Positions 10,697 to 18,552 of a stretch of DNA of 34,783 bases are shown here, one piece after another. Each line of letters opens with the position of its first letter. The stretch's first letter is position 1. The notes below the pieces were generated by a model. The model was not told where the DNA came from, did not search any database, and saw only the letters and a program-made list of their open reading frames with translations. The position numbers and the translations under genes are program-made. The DNA is taken from positions 1 to 34,783 of the forward strand of contig BAXE01000037.1 of assembly GCA_001310415.1 (NCBI GenBank). Direction: 5' to 3'. This stretch comes from Enterovibrio sp. JCM 19048 (GTDB lineage Bacteria > Pseudomonadota > Gammaproteobacteria > Enterobacterales > Vibrionaceae).

Positions 10697-12572
10697 ATGA
10701 AATTTATAGACTTACGCGCCTTTATCGACCATCTGGAATCGGTCGGAGAACTAAAGCGCATTTCCCATCCTGTGAACCCTGATCAGGAAATGACAGAAAT
10801 TGCTGACCGTGTGCTGCGTGCCGGTGGGCCTGCCCTCTTGTTTGAAAACCCGGTGGGGTATGACATGCCGGTGCTGGCAAACCTGTTCGGCACCCCCAAG
10901 CGTGTTGCCATGGGGATGGGGCGCACAGAAGTGAAAGAGCTGCGCGAAGTCGGTAAGTTGCTGGCCTACCTCAAAGAGCCTGAGCCGCAAGAGGCTTTAA
11001 AGATGCGCTCGAAAAACTGCCCGCACTGCGTCAGGTGCTGAACATGCCTGCCAAGCGTCTTCGCAAAGCGCCGTGTCAGGAAATCGTCTGGCAGGGCGAT
11101 GAGGTGGACTTGGACAAGATCCCGGTGATGGGTTGCTGGCCTGGGGATGTGGCGCCGCTGCTTACCTGGGGGCTCACGATTACCCGTGGCCCAAACAAGA
11201 AGCGCCAGAACCTGGGCATTTACCGCCAGCAGAAAATTGGCAAGAACAAAGTCATTATGCGCTGGCTGGCTCACCGTGGCGGCGCTCTCGACTTACGGGA
11301 GTGGATGGAAACCCATCCGGGCAAACCTTTTCCGGTTTCTGTTGCTTATGGCGCCGATCCGGCCACTATTCTCGGCGCGGTCACCCCGGTGCCGGACACG
11401 CTTTCTGAGTATGCCTTTGCGGGACTGCTTCGTGGCAGCAAAACCGAAGTAGTGAAAAGCCTGAGTAACGATCTGGATATACCGGCGAGTGCCGAAATCG
11501 TGATGGAAGCTACATCGACCCGACCGAGTTTGCCGATGAAGGCCCTTACGGTGACCACACTGGCTACTACAACGAGGTTGAACGTCACCACGTGTTTACC
11601 GTGACTCACGTGACCATGCGCCAGAAACCGATTTACCACAGCACCTACACCGGCCGTCCACCGGATGAACCTGCGGTACTGGGGGTGGCGCTGAACGAAG
11701 TTTTCGTGCCTATCCTGCAAAAGCAGTTCCCGGAAATTATCGATTTCTACCTGCCGCCGGAAGCTGCTCTTACCGCGCCGCCGTCGTGACCATGAAGAAG
11801 CAGTACCCAGGTCATGCCAAGCGCGTGATGATGGGCGTCTGGTCTTTCCTGCGCCAGTTTATGTACACCAAATACGTGATTGTCTGCGATGAAGACGTGG
11901 ATGCCCGCGACTGGCACAGTGTGGTGCAGGCGATGACCACGCGCATGGATCCGGTGCGCGACACCCTGATGATTGAACACACCCCGATAGACTCGCTCGA
12001 CTTTGCCTCACCGGTGGTTGGCTTAGGCTCGAAAATGGGCTGGGATGTCACCAAGAAATGGGATGCTGAGCTTGCCGGTTATACCAGTTCTCCTGCGCGT
12101 ATTTCGGATGATGCCGACGTGCAAACCCGGGTCGCGGCACTTAAATCTGCCCATCCACAGCTGGTGGATATCTACCTGCCGCCGGAAGCCCATGCACACG
12201 GTATGGTGATGGCCACCATCAACAAGCAGGCGGTTGGAGATGGCCCGCGTGTTATCGAAGCCATCTGGCAACACTGGGTGAAATCGCCGATGTGAAGTTC
12301 GTAATGGTGTTTGATGATGAAGACGTCAACATCCGAGACTGGAACGATGTAATTTGGGCAATAACCACCCGAATGGATCCGGCTCGTGATACCTGTTGGA
12401 CGCGAACGATGCGGGGATTACACCGCAGGCGCTCAAGCCGGGGTCTAAAATGGGATTAGATGCCACCAACAAATGGCCGGGAGAAACGGCACGTGAGTGG
12501 GGCACTCCAATCAGCAAAGATCCGCGAACGGTCGCGAATGTCGATGAAATGTGGGATAAACTGGGTCTCTAA
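10697..12572 (+). CDS. ubiD: 3-octaprenyl-4-hydroxybenzoate decarboxylase, long form with duplicated C-terminal segment
   Basis: Prenylated-FMN-dependent decarboxylase of ubiquinone synthesis, which works with UbiX. The sequence tracks E. coli UbiD closely: ITEIADR-type N-terminus, RAGGPALLFENP, LFGTPKRVAMGMG, ITRGPNKKRQNLGIYR, MRWLAHRGGALD, GADPATILGAVTPVPDTLSEYAFAG and YHSTYTGRPPDEPAVLG. Five frame breaks (about 10994, 11511, 11768, 12273, 12391) each need one base and restore a protein of about 626 residues, well above the roughly 490-500 of the enterobacterial enzyme. The extra length is a second copy of the segment from YLPPE to GSKMGxDxTxKW (12151-12476 repeats 11726-12061). I recall long UbiD proteins in Vibrionaceae but cannot check. 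ATG at 10697 has GGGAAGG upstream. Confidence 0.93.
11726..12476 (+). repeat. Diverged protein-level duplication inside ubiD
   Basis: Copy 1 (11726-12061) and copy 2 (12151-12476) share, in the same order and spacing, DxYLPPE, K(Y/F)V(I/M)V, DEDV, RDW, TTRMDP(V/A)RDTL and GSKMGxDxTxKW. Copy 2 ends the protein with WPGETAREWG as in normal UbiD. Copy 1 carries the usual middle (GCSYRAAVV, KRVMMGVWSFLRQFMYTK). Identity at the base level is low, so the duplication is old. Confidence 0.85.
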
Positions 12573-12575
12573 AAT

Positions 12576-12768
12576 ATGTATGCGGTACACCTGATGCCCG
12601 CGGGAGCACAATTTACGGTTTCCGCACACCAGACATTATTACAGGGCGCGCTCGACGCAGGGGTACCATTTCCTAACCGTTGCCAGATTGGGGCTTGTGC
12701 AAGCTGCCTGTCAGGCCATCCCATGCAGTGATCTGGTGGTTAGTTTTGAGGAAAGCGATGACTATTAA
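12576..12768 (+). pseudogene. [2Fe-2S] plant-type ferredoxin gene with its middle missing
   Basis: Begins 3 bases after the ubiD stop and ends 11 bases inside fre. The first part reads MYAVHLMPAGAQFTV...LLQGALDAGVPFPNRCQIGACASC, giving the Cys-x4-Cys-x2-Cys cluster motif, and in that frame stops at 12731. The end, in another frame, reads CQAIPCSDLVVSFEESDDY and stops at 12768; it contains the expected fourth Cys and the usual C-terminal strand. Third and fourth cluster cysteines normally lie about 29 residues apart, so roughly 85-90 bases plus frame are absent at about 12708. Such a protein could not hold a normal cluster. The context suggests a redox partner for the flavin reductase Fre. Whether the loss is real or an assembly collapse cannot be told here. 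Confidence 0.7.
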
Positions 12769-13476
12769 TTGTGAAGTAACGTCAGTGTCGTCACTGACCA
12801 ATAACACCTACCGAATTTTACTGAAGCCTGAACAGCCGGTGAGCTACAAGGCCGGTCAATACCTGTTGGCAGTGATGGGCGAGAAAGACAAGCGCCCGTT
12901 TTCTATCGCCAGCAGCCCGTGTCGTCAGAATGGCCATGAGCTGGAACTGCACATCGGCGCGGCAGAAGAAAATGCCTATGCCATGGACGTGGTAAAAGCG
13001 GCGCGTGAAACGCTGGAAAAAGGCGATAACTCCTTTGTGATTGATGCACCACACGGCGAAGCTGGCTGCGCGATGAGCGTCAGCGTCCACTGGTACTGAT
13101 TGCCGGTGGCACCGGATTTTCCTACGTGCGCAGCATGCTCGATCACTGCCTGAGTCAGGGCTTTGATCAGCCTATCTTCCTGTATTGGGGCGGCCGTGAC
13201 ATCAGCCAGCTGTATGCCAATGAAGAGATGGAAGCGCTGGCGCTGAAAAACCATCAGTTGACTTACATTCCCGTAGTAGAAGCGCAACCGGAAGCTTGGA
13301 GCGGCAAAGTTGGCAACGTGCTGGAAGCGGTGATGGAAGATTTTATCTCCCTGTCTGCCTACGACGTTTACATCGCTGGCCGCTTTGAAATGGCGGGCGC
13401 AGCGCGCGAAAAATTCTGCAACGAACGCGGCGCAGAGCGCGACCACCTTTTTGCGGATGCCTTTGCATTCCTTTGA
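12758..13476 (+). CDS. fre: NAD(P)H-flavin reductase (FMN/FAD reductase)
   Basis: Ferredoxin-NADP reductase-fold enzyme that gives free reduced flavins, used for iron reduction, activation of ribonucleotide reductase and, in luminous vibrios, light emission. Key motifs: flavin-binding RPFSIASSP (E. coli RPFSMAST), ELHIGAAEEN, the NAD(P)-binding LIAGGTGFSYVRSML, YWGGRDISQLY and the C-terminal YIAGRFEMAGAARE...FADAFAFL. The frame breaks near 13063: one missing base restores PHGEAWLRDERQRPLVLIAGGTG. Restored length is 239 residues (233 in E. coli). The ATG at 12758 has GAGGAAAG upstream and overlaps the ferredoxin end by 11 bases, suggesting coupled translation. Confidence 0.95.
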
Positions 13477-13496
13477 TTTACGCGACAAGCCGTATG

Positions 13497-13527
13497 AATA
13501 AAAACACCGCCATCTGGCGGTGTTTTT
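13497..13527. terminator. Terminator between fre and the EamA permease
   Basis: AACACCGCC / GGCGGTGTT stem with a 4-base loop, A-rich before and five T after; it lies between convergent genes and can serve both. Confidence 0.88.
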
Positions 13528-13539
13528 GTTGGTGTCCTG

Positions 13540-14407
13540 TCAGGCTGTCGCCTCAATTTTCTTTTTCACCCAGGTTTCGTTGATCCAGAGCGATGCCAGA
13601 ATCACTGCGCCGCCGATGGCCAGGGTGAAAGATCAGCATCGCGGTTCCAAATCAGCACATTGACGACAATACCTGCCGGTACCAGCACATTGTTCATTAC
13701 CGCCAGTGCGCCGGCGTTGACCATCGTCGCCCCACGGTTCCAGAGGTAATAACCAAGGCCGGATGCGATGGTGCCAAGGTAAATCAGGATGCCCCACTGC
13801 AGGTTAGTGGTTGGCAGTTTTTCCGGGTTACCAAGCAGCAGGAAAGCCGGCAACGCCACACAAAGTGCACCGAGGTAGAACAGGCCGAAAATGGTGTGCT
13901 GAGGTACTTTCACCTCATAGCGCTCCATCACCACCTTGTAGCCAACCTGGCCGATGGCAAAGCAAAGGTTCGCGCCTGAACAATCAAAAAGCCCAGCATA
14001 AAATTCGGGTTCACTGACGCAAATTTGATCACCACGGCGCCCAGCACGGCCAAGGCGGCAGTCATCAGGTACCAGGGAGAGAAGCGTCTGTGCAGCAGAT
14101 CATAGGTCAGGGTGACATACACAGGTGTGAATACGGTAAACAGCAGAACTTCAGGCACTGAAAGGTAGAGGAAAGACTGGTAGTAGAAGCAGTACATCAG
14201 GCCAAGCTGGATACCGCCAATCGCCATCAGTTTCAGCATCAACGGCTTTGGCAACCCTTTCAGGCGCAGGAATGGCAGGAAAACCAGAGCGGCAAGCGCA
14301 ACACGGGTAACCACAGAGAACCACGCATCCACCTGACCGGCCAGATACACCCCAATCAGGCTGAATGAAAACGCCCATAGCAGGGTGACAAACGACAAAT
14401 ACCCCAT
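13540..14407 (-). CDS. EamA/DMT-family inner-membrane permease
   Basis: Restored length about 289 residues, with about ten hydrophobic helices in two EamA halves. The first half starts MGYLSFVTLLWAFSFSLIGVYL; the second contains FGLFYLGALCVALPAFLLL and LQWGILIYLGTIASGLGYYLWNRGA, the family signature. Breaks near 13975 and 13629, each needing one base, join the parts and give a C-terminus (LASLWINETWVKKK) ending at 13540 rather than at 13602. AGGGA seven bases before the ATG is a good ribosome-binding site. Members export amino acids or other small metabolites; the substrate cannot be predicted. It is transcribed alone, convergent to fre. Confidence 0.88.
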
Positions 14408-14425
14408 TTTCTATCCCTAAAATCA

Positions 14426-14462
14426 ATAAAATTGCCGCCAAGTTTAACCAAACTGGCGGCAA
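14426..14462 (-). terminator. Terminator of uspA
   Basis: Read on the minus strand: TTTGCCGCCA-GTTT pairs with AAAC-TTGGCGGCAA (one bulged base), followed by TTTTATT. It lies 40 bases beyond the uspA stop and just upstream of the permease start. Confidence 0.75.
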
Positions 14463-14501
14463 AGTGCAGGGTTCGTCTTGCTGGACGGAGGAGCCGCGCG
14501 A

Positions 14502-14927
14502 TCAGCTTGGCAATGGCACCATCAGCATATCGACCGGGGTTTTGTTGATAAGCTGCTTTGCCGAAGAGATTAAGGTACTCCAGAAATCCTGGTGGTGACC
14601 GCAAATCACCAGATCGATGCCAAAGTTGCTGATCGACTCTGTGATTTCCTCAGCCAGATCGCCACTCGCGACCAAAGTATGGGTGACCGGATACTCCGCC
14701 TTCCTCGCCAGCGCGTTCAGCTGTGCCTGTGATTCTTCGATGATGTGGTTGCGGGTCTCCACCAGATTCACGTCAATCAGGCCGGTGTAGAGCTGGGCAT
14801 AATTCACATCAATATGGATCAGCGAAAGCTTCGCCCCCAGCGGCGCGGCCAGCCGCCGCCCCTTTTTTACCAATACGTCGCTGTCTGACGATAAATCGAC
14901 CGCGACCAGAACGTGTTTATAGCCCAT
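14502..14927 (-). CDS. uspA: Universal stress protein A
   Basis: Intact 141-residue cytoplasmic Usp-fold protein, close to E. coli UspA: YKHVLVAVDLS at the start, SLIHIDVNYAQLYTGLIDVNL, then DLVICGHHQDFWS and SSAKQLI near the end. As in UspA proper, it lacks the Gly-rich ATP-binding motif of the UspFG type. The ATG at 14927 has GAGGAGG upstream, whereas the in-frame TTG at 14942 would be part of that site. In E. coli uspA is induced in growth arrest and lies divergent from uspB; the same pairing is seen here with a longer intergenic region. Confidence 0.93.
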   Translation of the reverse strand: MGYKHVLVAVDLSSDSDVLVKKGRRLAAPLGAKLSLIHIDVNYAQLYTGLIDVNLVETRNHIIEESQAQLNALARKAEYPVTHTLVASGDLAEEITESISNFGIDLVICGHHQDFWSTLISSAKQLINKTPVDMLMVPLPS

Positions 14928-15103
14928 GGCCAGCCTCCTCAATAACGCCCATTTTTCAGGGGAATAGCAAAGTAGTTACCGTCAAAACTACCATTGTCAG
15001 AACAGCAAGACTGTTGGCTGGATCCCACTGCCGCGCAGTGTTTGCTTCCTGGTGCATTCCGCTCTCATCCTGCGGTGAATGAGACAAAATTCGCTGCATG
15101 TTT

Positions 15104-15131
15104 CTTATAAAGATGAGTCAGTTACGACCAA
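15104..15131 (-). promoter_or_regulatory. Candidate sigma-70 promoter for uspA
   Basis: On the minus strand TTGGTC, 16 bases, TATAAG. This would give a uspA leader of about 170 bases. Judged by consensus only. Confidence 0.4.
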
Positions 15132-15170
15132 AGTGCTAGGCAAATGCGGTGTTTGGAAAGGGAGATCGAC

Positions 15171-15198
15171 TTGGCGTTTTCGGCATCAACTCTATACT
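15171..15198 (+). promoter_or_regulatory. Candidate sigma-70 promoter upstream of the small ORF and uspB
   Basis: TTGGCG at 15171-15176, a 16-base spacer and TATACT at 15193-15198. It lies 75 bases upstream of the ATG at 15273 and 370 bases upstream of uspB, so a gene or a long leader must lie between. Confidence 0.45.
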
Positions 15199-15272
15199 TA
15201 AAAGTGAGCACTGTGTGTGAAGGCATAAATCAGGCCGTGAATTGTGTCATCCACAGCAACGTTGTGCAGCCA

Positions 15273-15552
15273 ATGACAACCCACTCAAAAATGAGAAAGT
15301 AAACCTTTTGGCACAAACCCGCAGTACCGCTTCGCGCTACGCTGAAAGCGAAAGCCCGGACAGGCGGGGCACAACAAGCCCGGTACGGAAATTACCGGCA
15401 TGAAACATTTTGTAGGGGAAGACGGAAAAGCCCAGTTCTTCATTGAGTTAGACCCGGCAGGCAGTGCCCGCATAATGAAAGCGGATGCGCCTGTAAGGGT
15501 GCCCAAAGGGGTGAAAACAGCATGTTTCACCGGAAGGGCTCCCGGTAAGTAG
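15273..15552 (+). CDS. Possible small gene upstream of uspB, about 90 residues if restored
   Basis: Not recognised. The certain open part is 15400-15552, which starts MKHFVGEDGKAQFFIELDPAG, is 50 residues long and ends GRAPGK. The same frame upstream reads KPFGTNPQYRFALR, a TGA stop at about 15345, then KRKPGQAGHNKPGTEITG. If two A runs (15278-15290) are each one base too short, as at many other sites in this window, an ATG at 15273 reads MTTHSKNEKSKPFGTN... into that frame. One in-frame TGA remains unexplained. The composition is basic and Gly/Pro-rich, with no membrane segment. There is no good ribosome-binding site at either ATG. It could instead be non-coding leader. Confidence 0.35.
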
Positions 15553-15569
15553 CAATGGGAGATGAAACT

Positions 15570-15914
15570 ATGAGCGGAGACGCTTAATTATCGCGATTTT
15601 TTCGTCACACTGGCCAACATCCTGCGCTATCTGAGCTCGTTGCGCGTGTTGCTGGTTATGATGCGGGACGCTAACCCGCTGCTGTACCAACAGGTCGCAA
15701 GGGGGAATAACTTCTTTGCGCCGCAGGGCGATATCAGTCGTCAGAAGCGCCTTTACCATTACATCCGCAGCCAGGAATATCTGCACCATCACGATGATGC
15801 CTTTATTGCCAAATGCAACAAGGTCCGCCACCTGTTCATTCTCTCGACCACACTGGTGCTTGCGCTGGTGTTATCACTTCTTTTTTGTGGCATTTGCTGG
15901 CCTTTAAGCGCTGA
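15570..15914 (+). CDS. uspB: Universal stress protein B (small inner-membrane protein)
   Basis: Restored length about 115 residues (111 in E. coli). It has an N-terminal membrane segment, then LRYLSSLRVLLVMMRDANPLLYQQV, NNFFAPQGDISRQKRLYHYIRSQEY, HHDDAFIAKC and a C-terminal membrane segment, matching E. coli UspB. UspB is needed for stationary-phase ethanol resistance. Three missing bases are inferred: near 15584, in a T run at 15597-15602, and in a T run near 15890. The last places the stop at 15914, just before a terminator, instead of reading through it. GGGAGATGAAACT precedes the ATG. Confidence 0.85.
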
Positions 15915-15930
15915 AAACTCAATTCCCGGA

Positions 15931-15961
15931 AAACGCTGGCAGACGCCGGCGTTTTTTTTTA
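15931..15961 (+). terminator. Rho-independent terminator after uspB
   Basis: AACGCTGGC / GCCGGCGTT stem (15932-15940, 15945-15953; one G-T pair), 4-base loop, then a run of T. Confidence 0.92.
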
Positions 15962-16063
15962 CTACCCTGCCTTTCGTGTTGATCCTGATTGGGAAAGGGT
16001 GACCCGTGACTCAACAGCCTTCCCGATCATCCCCGACACCCCATCGCAATAACGCAGAAACAT

Positions 16064-17197
16064 GTGGAGATAACCTTGGATAAATTTATTGCCTGGTGGC
16101 ATAGCAGTGCCGAGGAGCTTAACTGGGACTGGATGGAGCACATTGCGCTGATGCTGGGCGCAGCCGCGCTGGCCTGGCTGGTGTGGAAAGTGGTGTTCCG
16201 GCAGTTATTGGCAGTATCAAAGAAAACCCGTACCCACTGGGACACCATTGTCCTGCATTCTATCAGCACTCCAATCAGCGTCTTTATCTGGTTGTGGCCA
16301 ACCAGCTTTTCCATCGGCAGCCTGCTGGAACTGACCGCTAAGGTCGGCAGCGACTGGATGAATGCCTCAAGGCGTATGCTGGTGATGGCGCTGGTACTTT
16401 GGGTGGTATTGCGGCTGGTCAACGCCGTGGAAGAGAACCTGTTGCAATCCGACAGCCGTGACCAGACAACAGTGTCGGCCATTGGCCATGTGATGCGCCT
16501 GTCGCTGGCCGTTATCGGCGTGCTGACTTTTGCAGGAGTTTGGCATCAGCCTGACCGGTCTTTTGACCTTCGGTGGTGTCGGCGGTTTGATTGTCGGTCT
16601 GGCGGCCAAAGATTTGCTGTCGAATTTCTTCGGTGGCCTGATGATTTATTTCGACCGCCCGTTCAGCGTTGGTGACTGGATAAGCTCGCCGGACAGGAAC
16701 ATTGAAGGCACTGTCGAGCGTATCGGCATGCGCATGACCATGATCCGCACGTTTGAAAGCCGTCCGCTGTATGTGCCGAACTCGGTATTCAGCAGTATTG
16801 TGGTGCAAAACCCGTCGCGGATGCAGCACCGCCGGATCCGGGAAACCATCGGTATCCGCTACAAGGATGCGGACAAGATGGCGGTGATTGTCGATGAAGT
16901 CAAAACCATGCTGCAGAACCATCCGGATATTGAACAAAACGCCACATTAATGGTGAATTTCGATGCTTTTGCCGGATCTTCACTGGAGTTTTTTATCTAT
17001 ACCTTCACCAAAACCGTCAACTGGGCGCGTTACCACGAAGTGAAGCAGGATGTGATGCTGAAAATCATCGAGATTGTTCAGCGAAACGGGGCTGACTTTG
17101 CTTCCCAACCCGCACCATTGCTTTCGACCGCGATGATGCCGTTGAGGCTGCTATCCCGATTCAGCCAGAACTGGCAAGCGTGCCGGACAAAAACTAA
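16064..17197 (+). CDS. MscS-family small-conductance mechanosensitive channel, YnaI type
   Basis: About 375 residues. Several N-terminal membrane helices (one ending WLVWKVVFRQLL), then the pore helix GLLTFGGVGGLIVGLAAKDLLSNFFGG, the signature IYFDRPFSVGDWISSPDRNIEGTVERIG, and PLYVPNSVFSS. The soluble domain includes RETIGIRYKDADK and ends GADFAFPTRTIAFD. These match E. coli YnaI more than MscS itself. It would release solutes under hypo-osmotic stress. Breaks: near 16540 (two bases missing or one extra, just before the pore helix) and near 17105 (one missing), which restores the C-terminus and a stop at 17197. The start may be GTG 16064 or TTG 16076; GGAG lies six bases before the latter. 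Confidence 0.9.
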
Positions 17198-17215
17198 TCT
17201 GGATACAACCGATGT

Positions 17216-17242
17216 GGGCGGCTACAATGCCGCCCGTTTTTA
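17216..17242 (+). terminator. Terminator after the mechanosensitive channel gene
   Basis: GGGCGGC / GCCGCCC perfect stem with a 6-base loop, followed by GTTTTTAT. Confidence 0.9.
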
Positions 17243-17287
17243 TACCTGTTCGAAAACGTCGGACGGGGTGACTGGTAGGTTGTAGAG

Positions 17288-18472
17288 ATGAAGCAAGTAG
17301 ACGTAGTGATCATTGGTGCAGGTGCAGCGGGTCTGATGTGTGCCGCCCAGGCAGGCAAGCGTGGACGCCGTGTGCTGGTGGTGGATAACGGCAAAAAGCC
17401 GGGACGCAAAATCCTGATCTCCGGTGGTGGCCGCTGCAATTTCACCAACTATGATGTTTCTGCAGCCAACTACGTCTGCCGCAACAAACACTTCCCGAAA
17501 TCCGCACTGGCGCGATACAGCCAGTGGGATTTCTTCTCCCTGGTGAACGAATACGGCATCACCTGGGAAGAACGCGAACACGGCCAGCTGTTCTGTCTGG
17601 AATCAGCCAAAGACATCGTCGATATGCTGCTCAAAGAGTGCAACCTGCCGAATGTCGAACAGCGCTACCGCTGCGATGTGCACGATATCGAAAAGACAGA
17701 AGACGGCTTTACCCTGAAACTGGATACCGACACCGTCTCCTGCCAGTCACTGGTGGTGGCAACCGGTGGCCTTTCAATGCCGAAACTCGGTGCGACCCCA
17801 TTCGGTTACCAGATTGCTGAACAGTTTGGGTTGGCGCGCGTACCGACCACAGCAGGTCTGGTGCCATTCACCCTGCACGACAAAGACAAAGCGGCGCTGG
17901 CGGATCTGTCCGGCATTGCGATCCCTGTGACCATCACTACCGAAAGCGGCGTGATGTTTAAAGAAAACCTGCTGTTTACCCACCGCGGTCTGTCAGGTCC
18001 TGTGGTGTTGCAGGTCAGCTCTTACTGGACGCCGGGCGAGAAAGTGACTGTCGATCTGCTGCCAGACTTAGATGTGGTAGAGACAATCAACGCCATGCGT
18101 GACAAACACCCGGCGCAAAGCCTGAAAAACAGCCTGGCACGCCTGCTGCCAAAACGTCTGGTGGAAGCCATGATTGAACGCGGTGATATCGAAGATAAAC
18201 CGCTGAAGCAGCTCAACCCGAAAGACATAACGGCACTGGCGGATTACCTGAATGGCTGGCAGATTGCGCCAAACGGCACCGAAGGTTACCGCACCGCAGA
18301 GGTGACGCTGGGGGGTGTGGATACCGACGAACTTTCCTCTAAAACCATGGAAGCGAAGAAAGTACCGGGGCTCTATTTTGTCGGCGAAGTGATGGATGTG
18401 TCCGGCTGGTTGGGCGGCTACAACTTCCAGTGGGCGTGGAGTTCAGGCTGGGTGGCTGGCCAGAACGTCTAA
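17288..18472 (+). CDS. NAD(P)/FAD-dependent oxidoreductase, HI0933/YhiN family
   Basis: Intact 394-residue flavoprotein. The N-terminal Rossmann motif is VVIIGAGAAGLMCA, followed by VDNGKKPGRKILISGGGRCNFTN, the family signature. Further on are VVATGGLSMPKLGAT, LLFTHRGLSGPVVLQ and the C-terminal FAD-contact segment VPGLYFVGEVMDVSGWLGGYNFQWAWSSG. The family (YhiN in E. coli) is related to HI0933 and BaiN; its physiological substrate in this group is not settled. It sits alone between two terminators. It is one of the few longer genes in the window without an apparent frame break. Confidence 0.92.
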   Translation: MKQVDVVIIGAGAAGLMCAAQAGKRGRRVLVVDNGKKPGRKILISGGGRCNFTNYDVSAANYVCRNKHFPKSALARYSQWDFFSLVNEYGITWEEREHGQLFCLESAKDIVDMLLKECNLPNVEQRYRCDVHDIEKTEDGFTLKLDTDTVSCQSLVVATGGLSMPKLGATPFGYQIAEQFGLARVPTTAGLVPFTLHDKDKAALADLSGIAIPVTITTESGVMFKENLLFTHRGLSGPVVLQVSSYWTPGEKVTVDLLPDLDVVETINAMRDKHPAQSLKNSLARLLPKRLVEAMIERGDIEDKPLKQLNPKDITALADYLNGWQIAPNGTEGYRTAEVTLGGVDTDELSSKTMEAKKVPGLYFVGEVMDVSGWLGGYNFQWAWSSGWVAGQNV

Positions 18473-18495
18473 ACTGTATCGATTACCTAATACAA

Positions 18496-18521
18496 AAAAT
18501 GCGCCCAACCGGGCGCATTTT
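18496..18521. terminator. Terminator between the flavoprotein gene and the GH63 gene
   Basis: AAAATGCGCCC / GGGCGCATTTT stem with an AACC loop, symmetric and so usable from both strands. Confidence 0.88.
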
Positions 18522-18552
18522 ACTTAGGGGGATAGGGTTATCTTTCTTTGTA

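Larger units (their letters stand above)
14928..15569. other. Long uspA-uspB intergenic region, 642 bases
   Basis: No certain gene. The half next to uspA holds a candidate uspA promoter; the half next to uspB holds a good sigma-70 promoter at 15171-15198 and a possible small damaged gene at 15273-15552. The region contains a G+C-rich inverted-repeat-like tract around 15325-15350 (CGCTTCGCGCTACGCTGAAAGCG). Confidence 0.5.

Noticed and set aside
10353..10700. A separate 115-residue protein overlapping the start of ubiD
   Set aside because: It is the middle of the exported protein joined to an out-of-frame tail; correcting 10345 and 10500 gives one continuous gene ending at 10666.
15320..15350. 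Integron attC-like or mobile-element end near the G+C-rich inverted repeat upstream of uspB
   Set aside because: No second copy, no core attC sites, no transposase or integrase, and no target duplication seen.
15285..15530. Minus-strand 81-codon open frame upstream of uspB
   Set aside because: The plus strand has a more protein-like reading here and a promoter in that direction; the minus frame has no convincing start signal or family.
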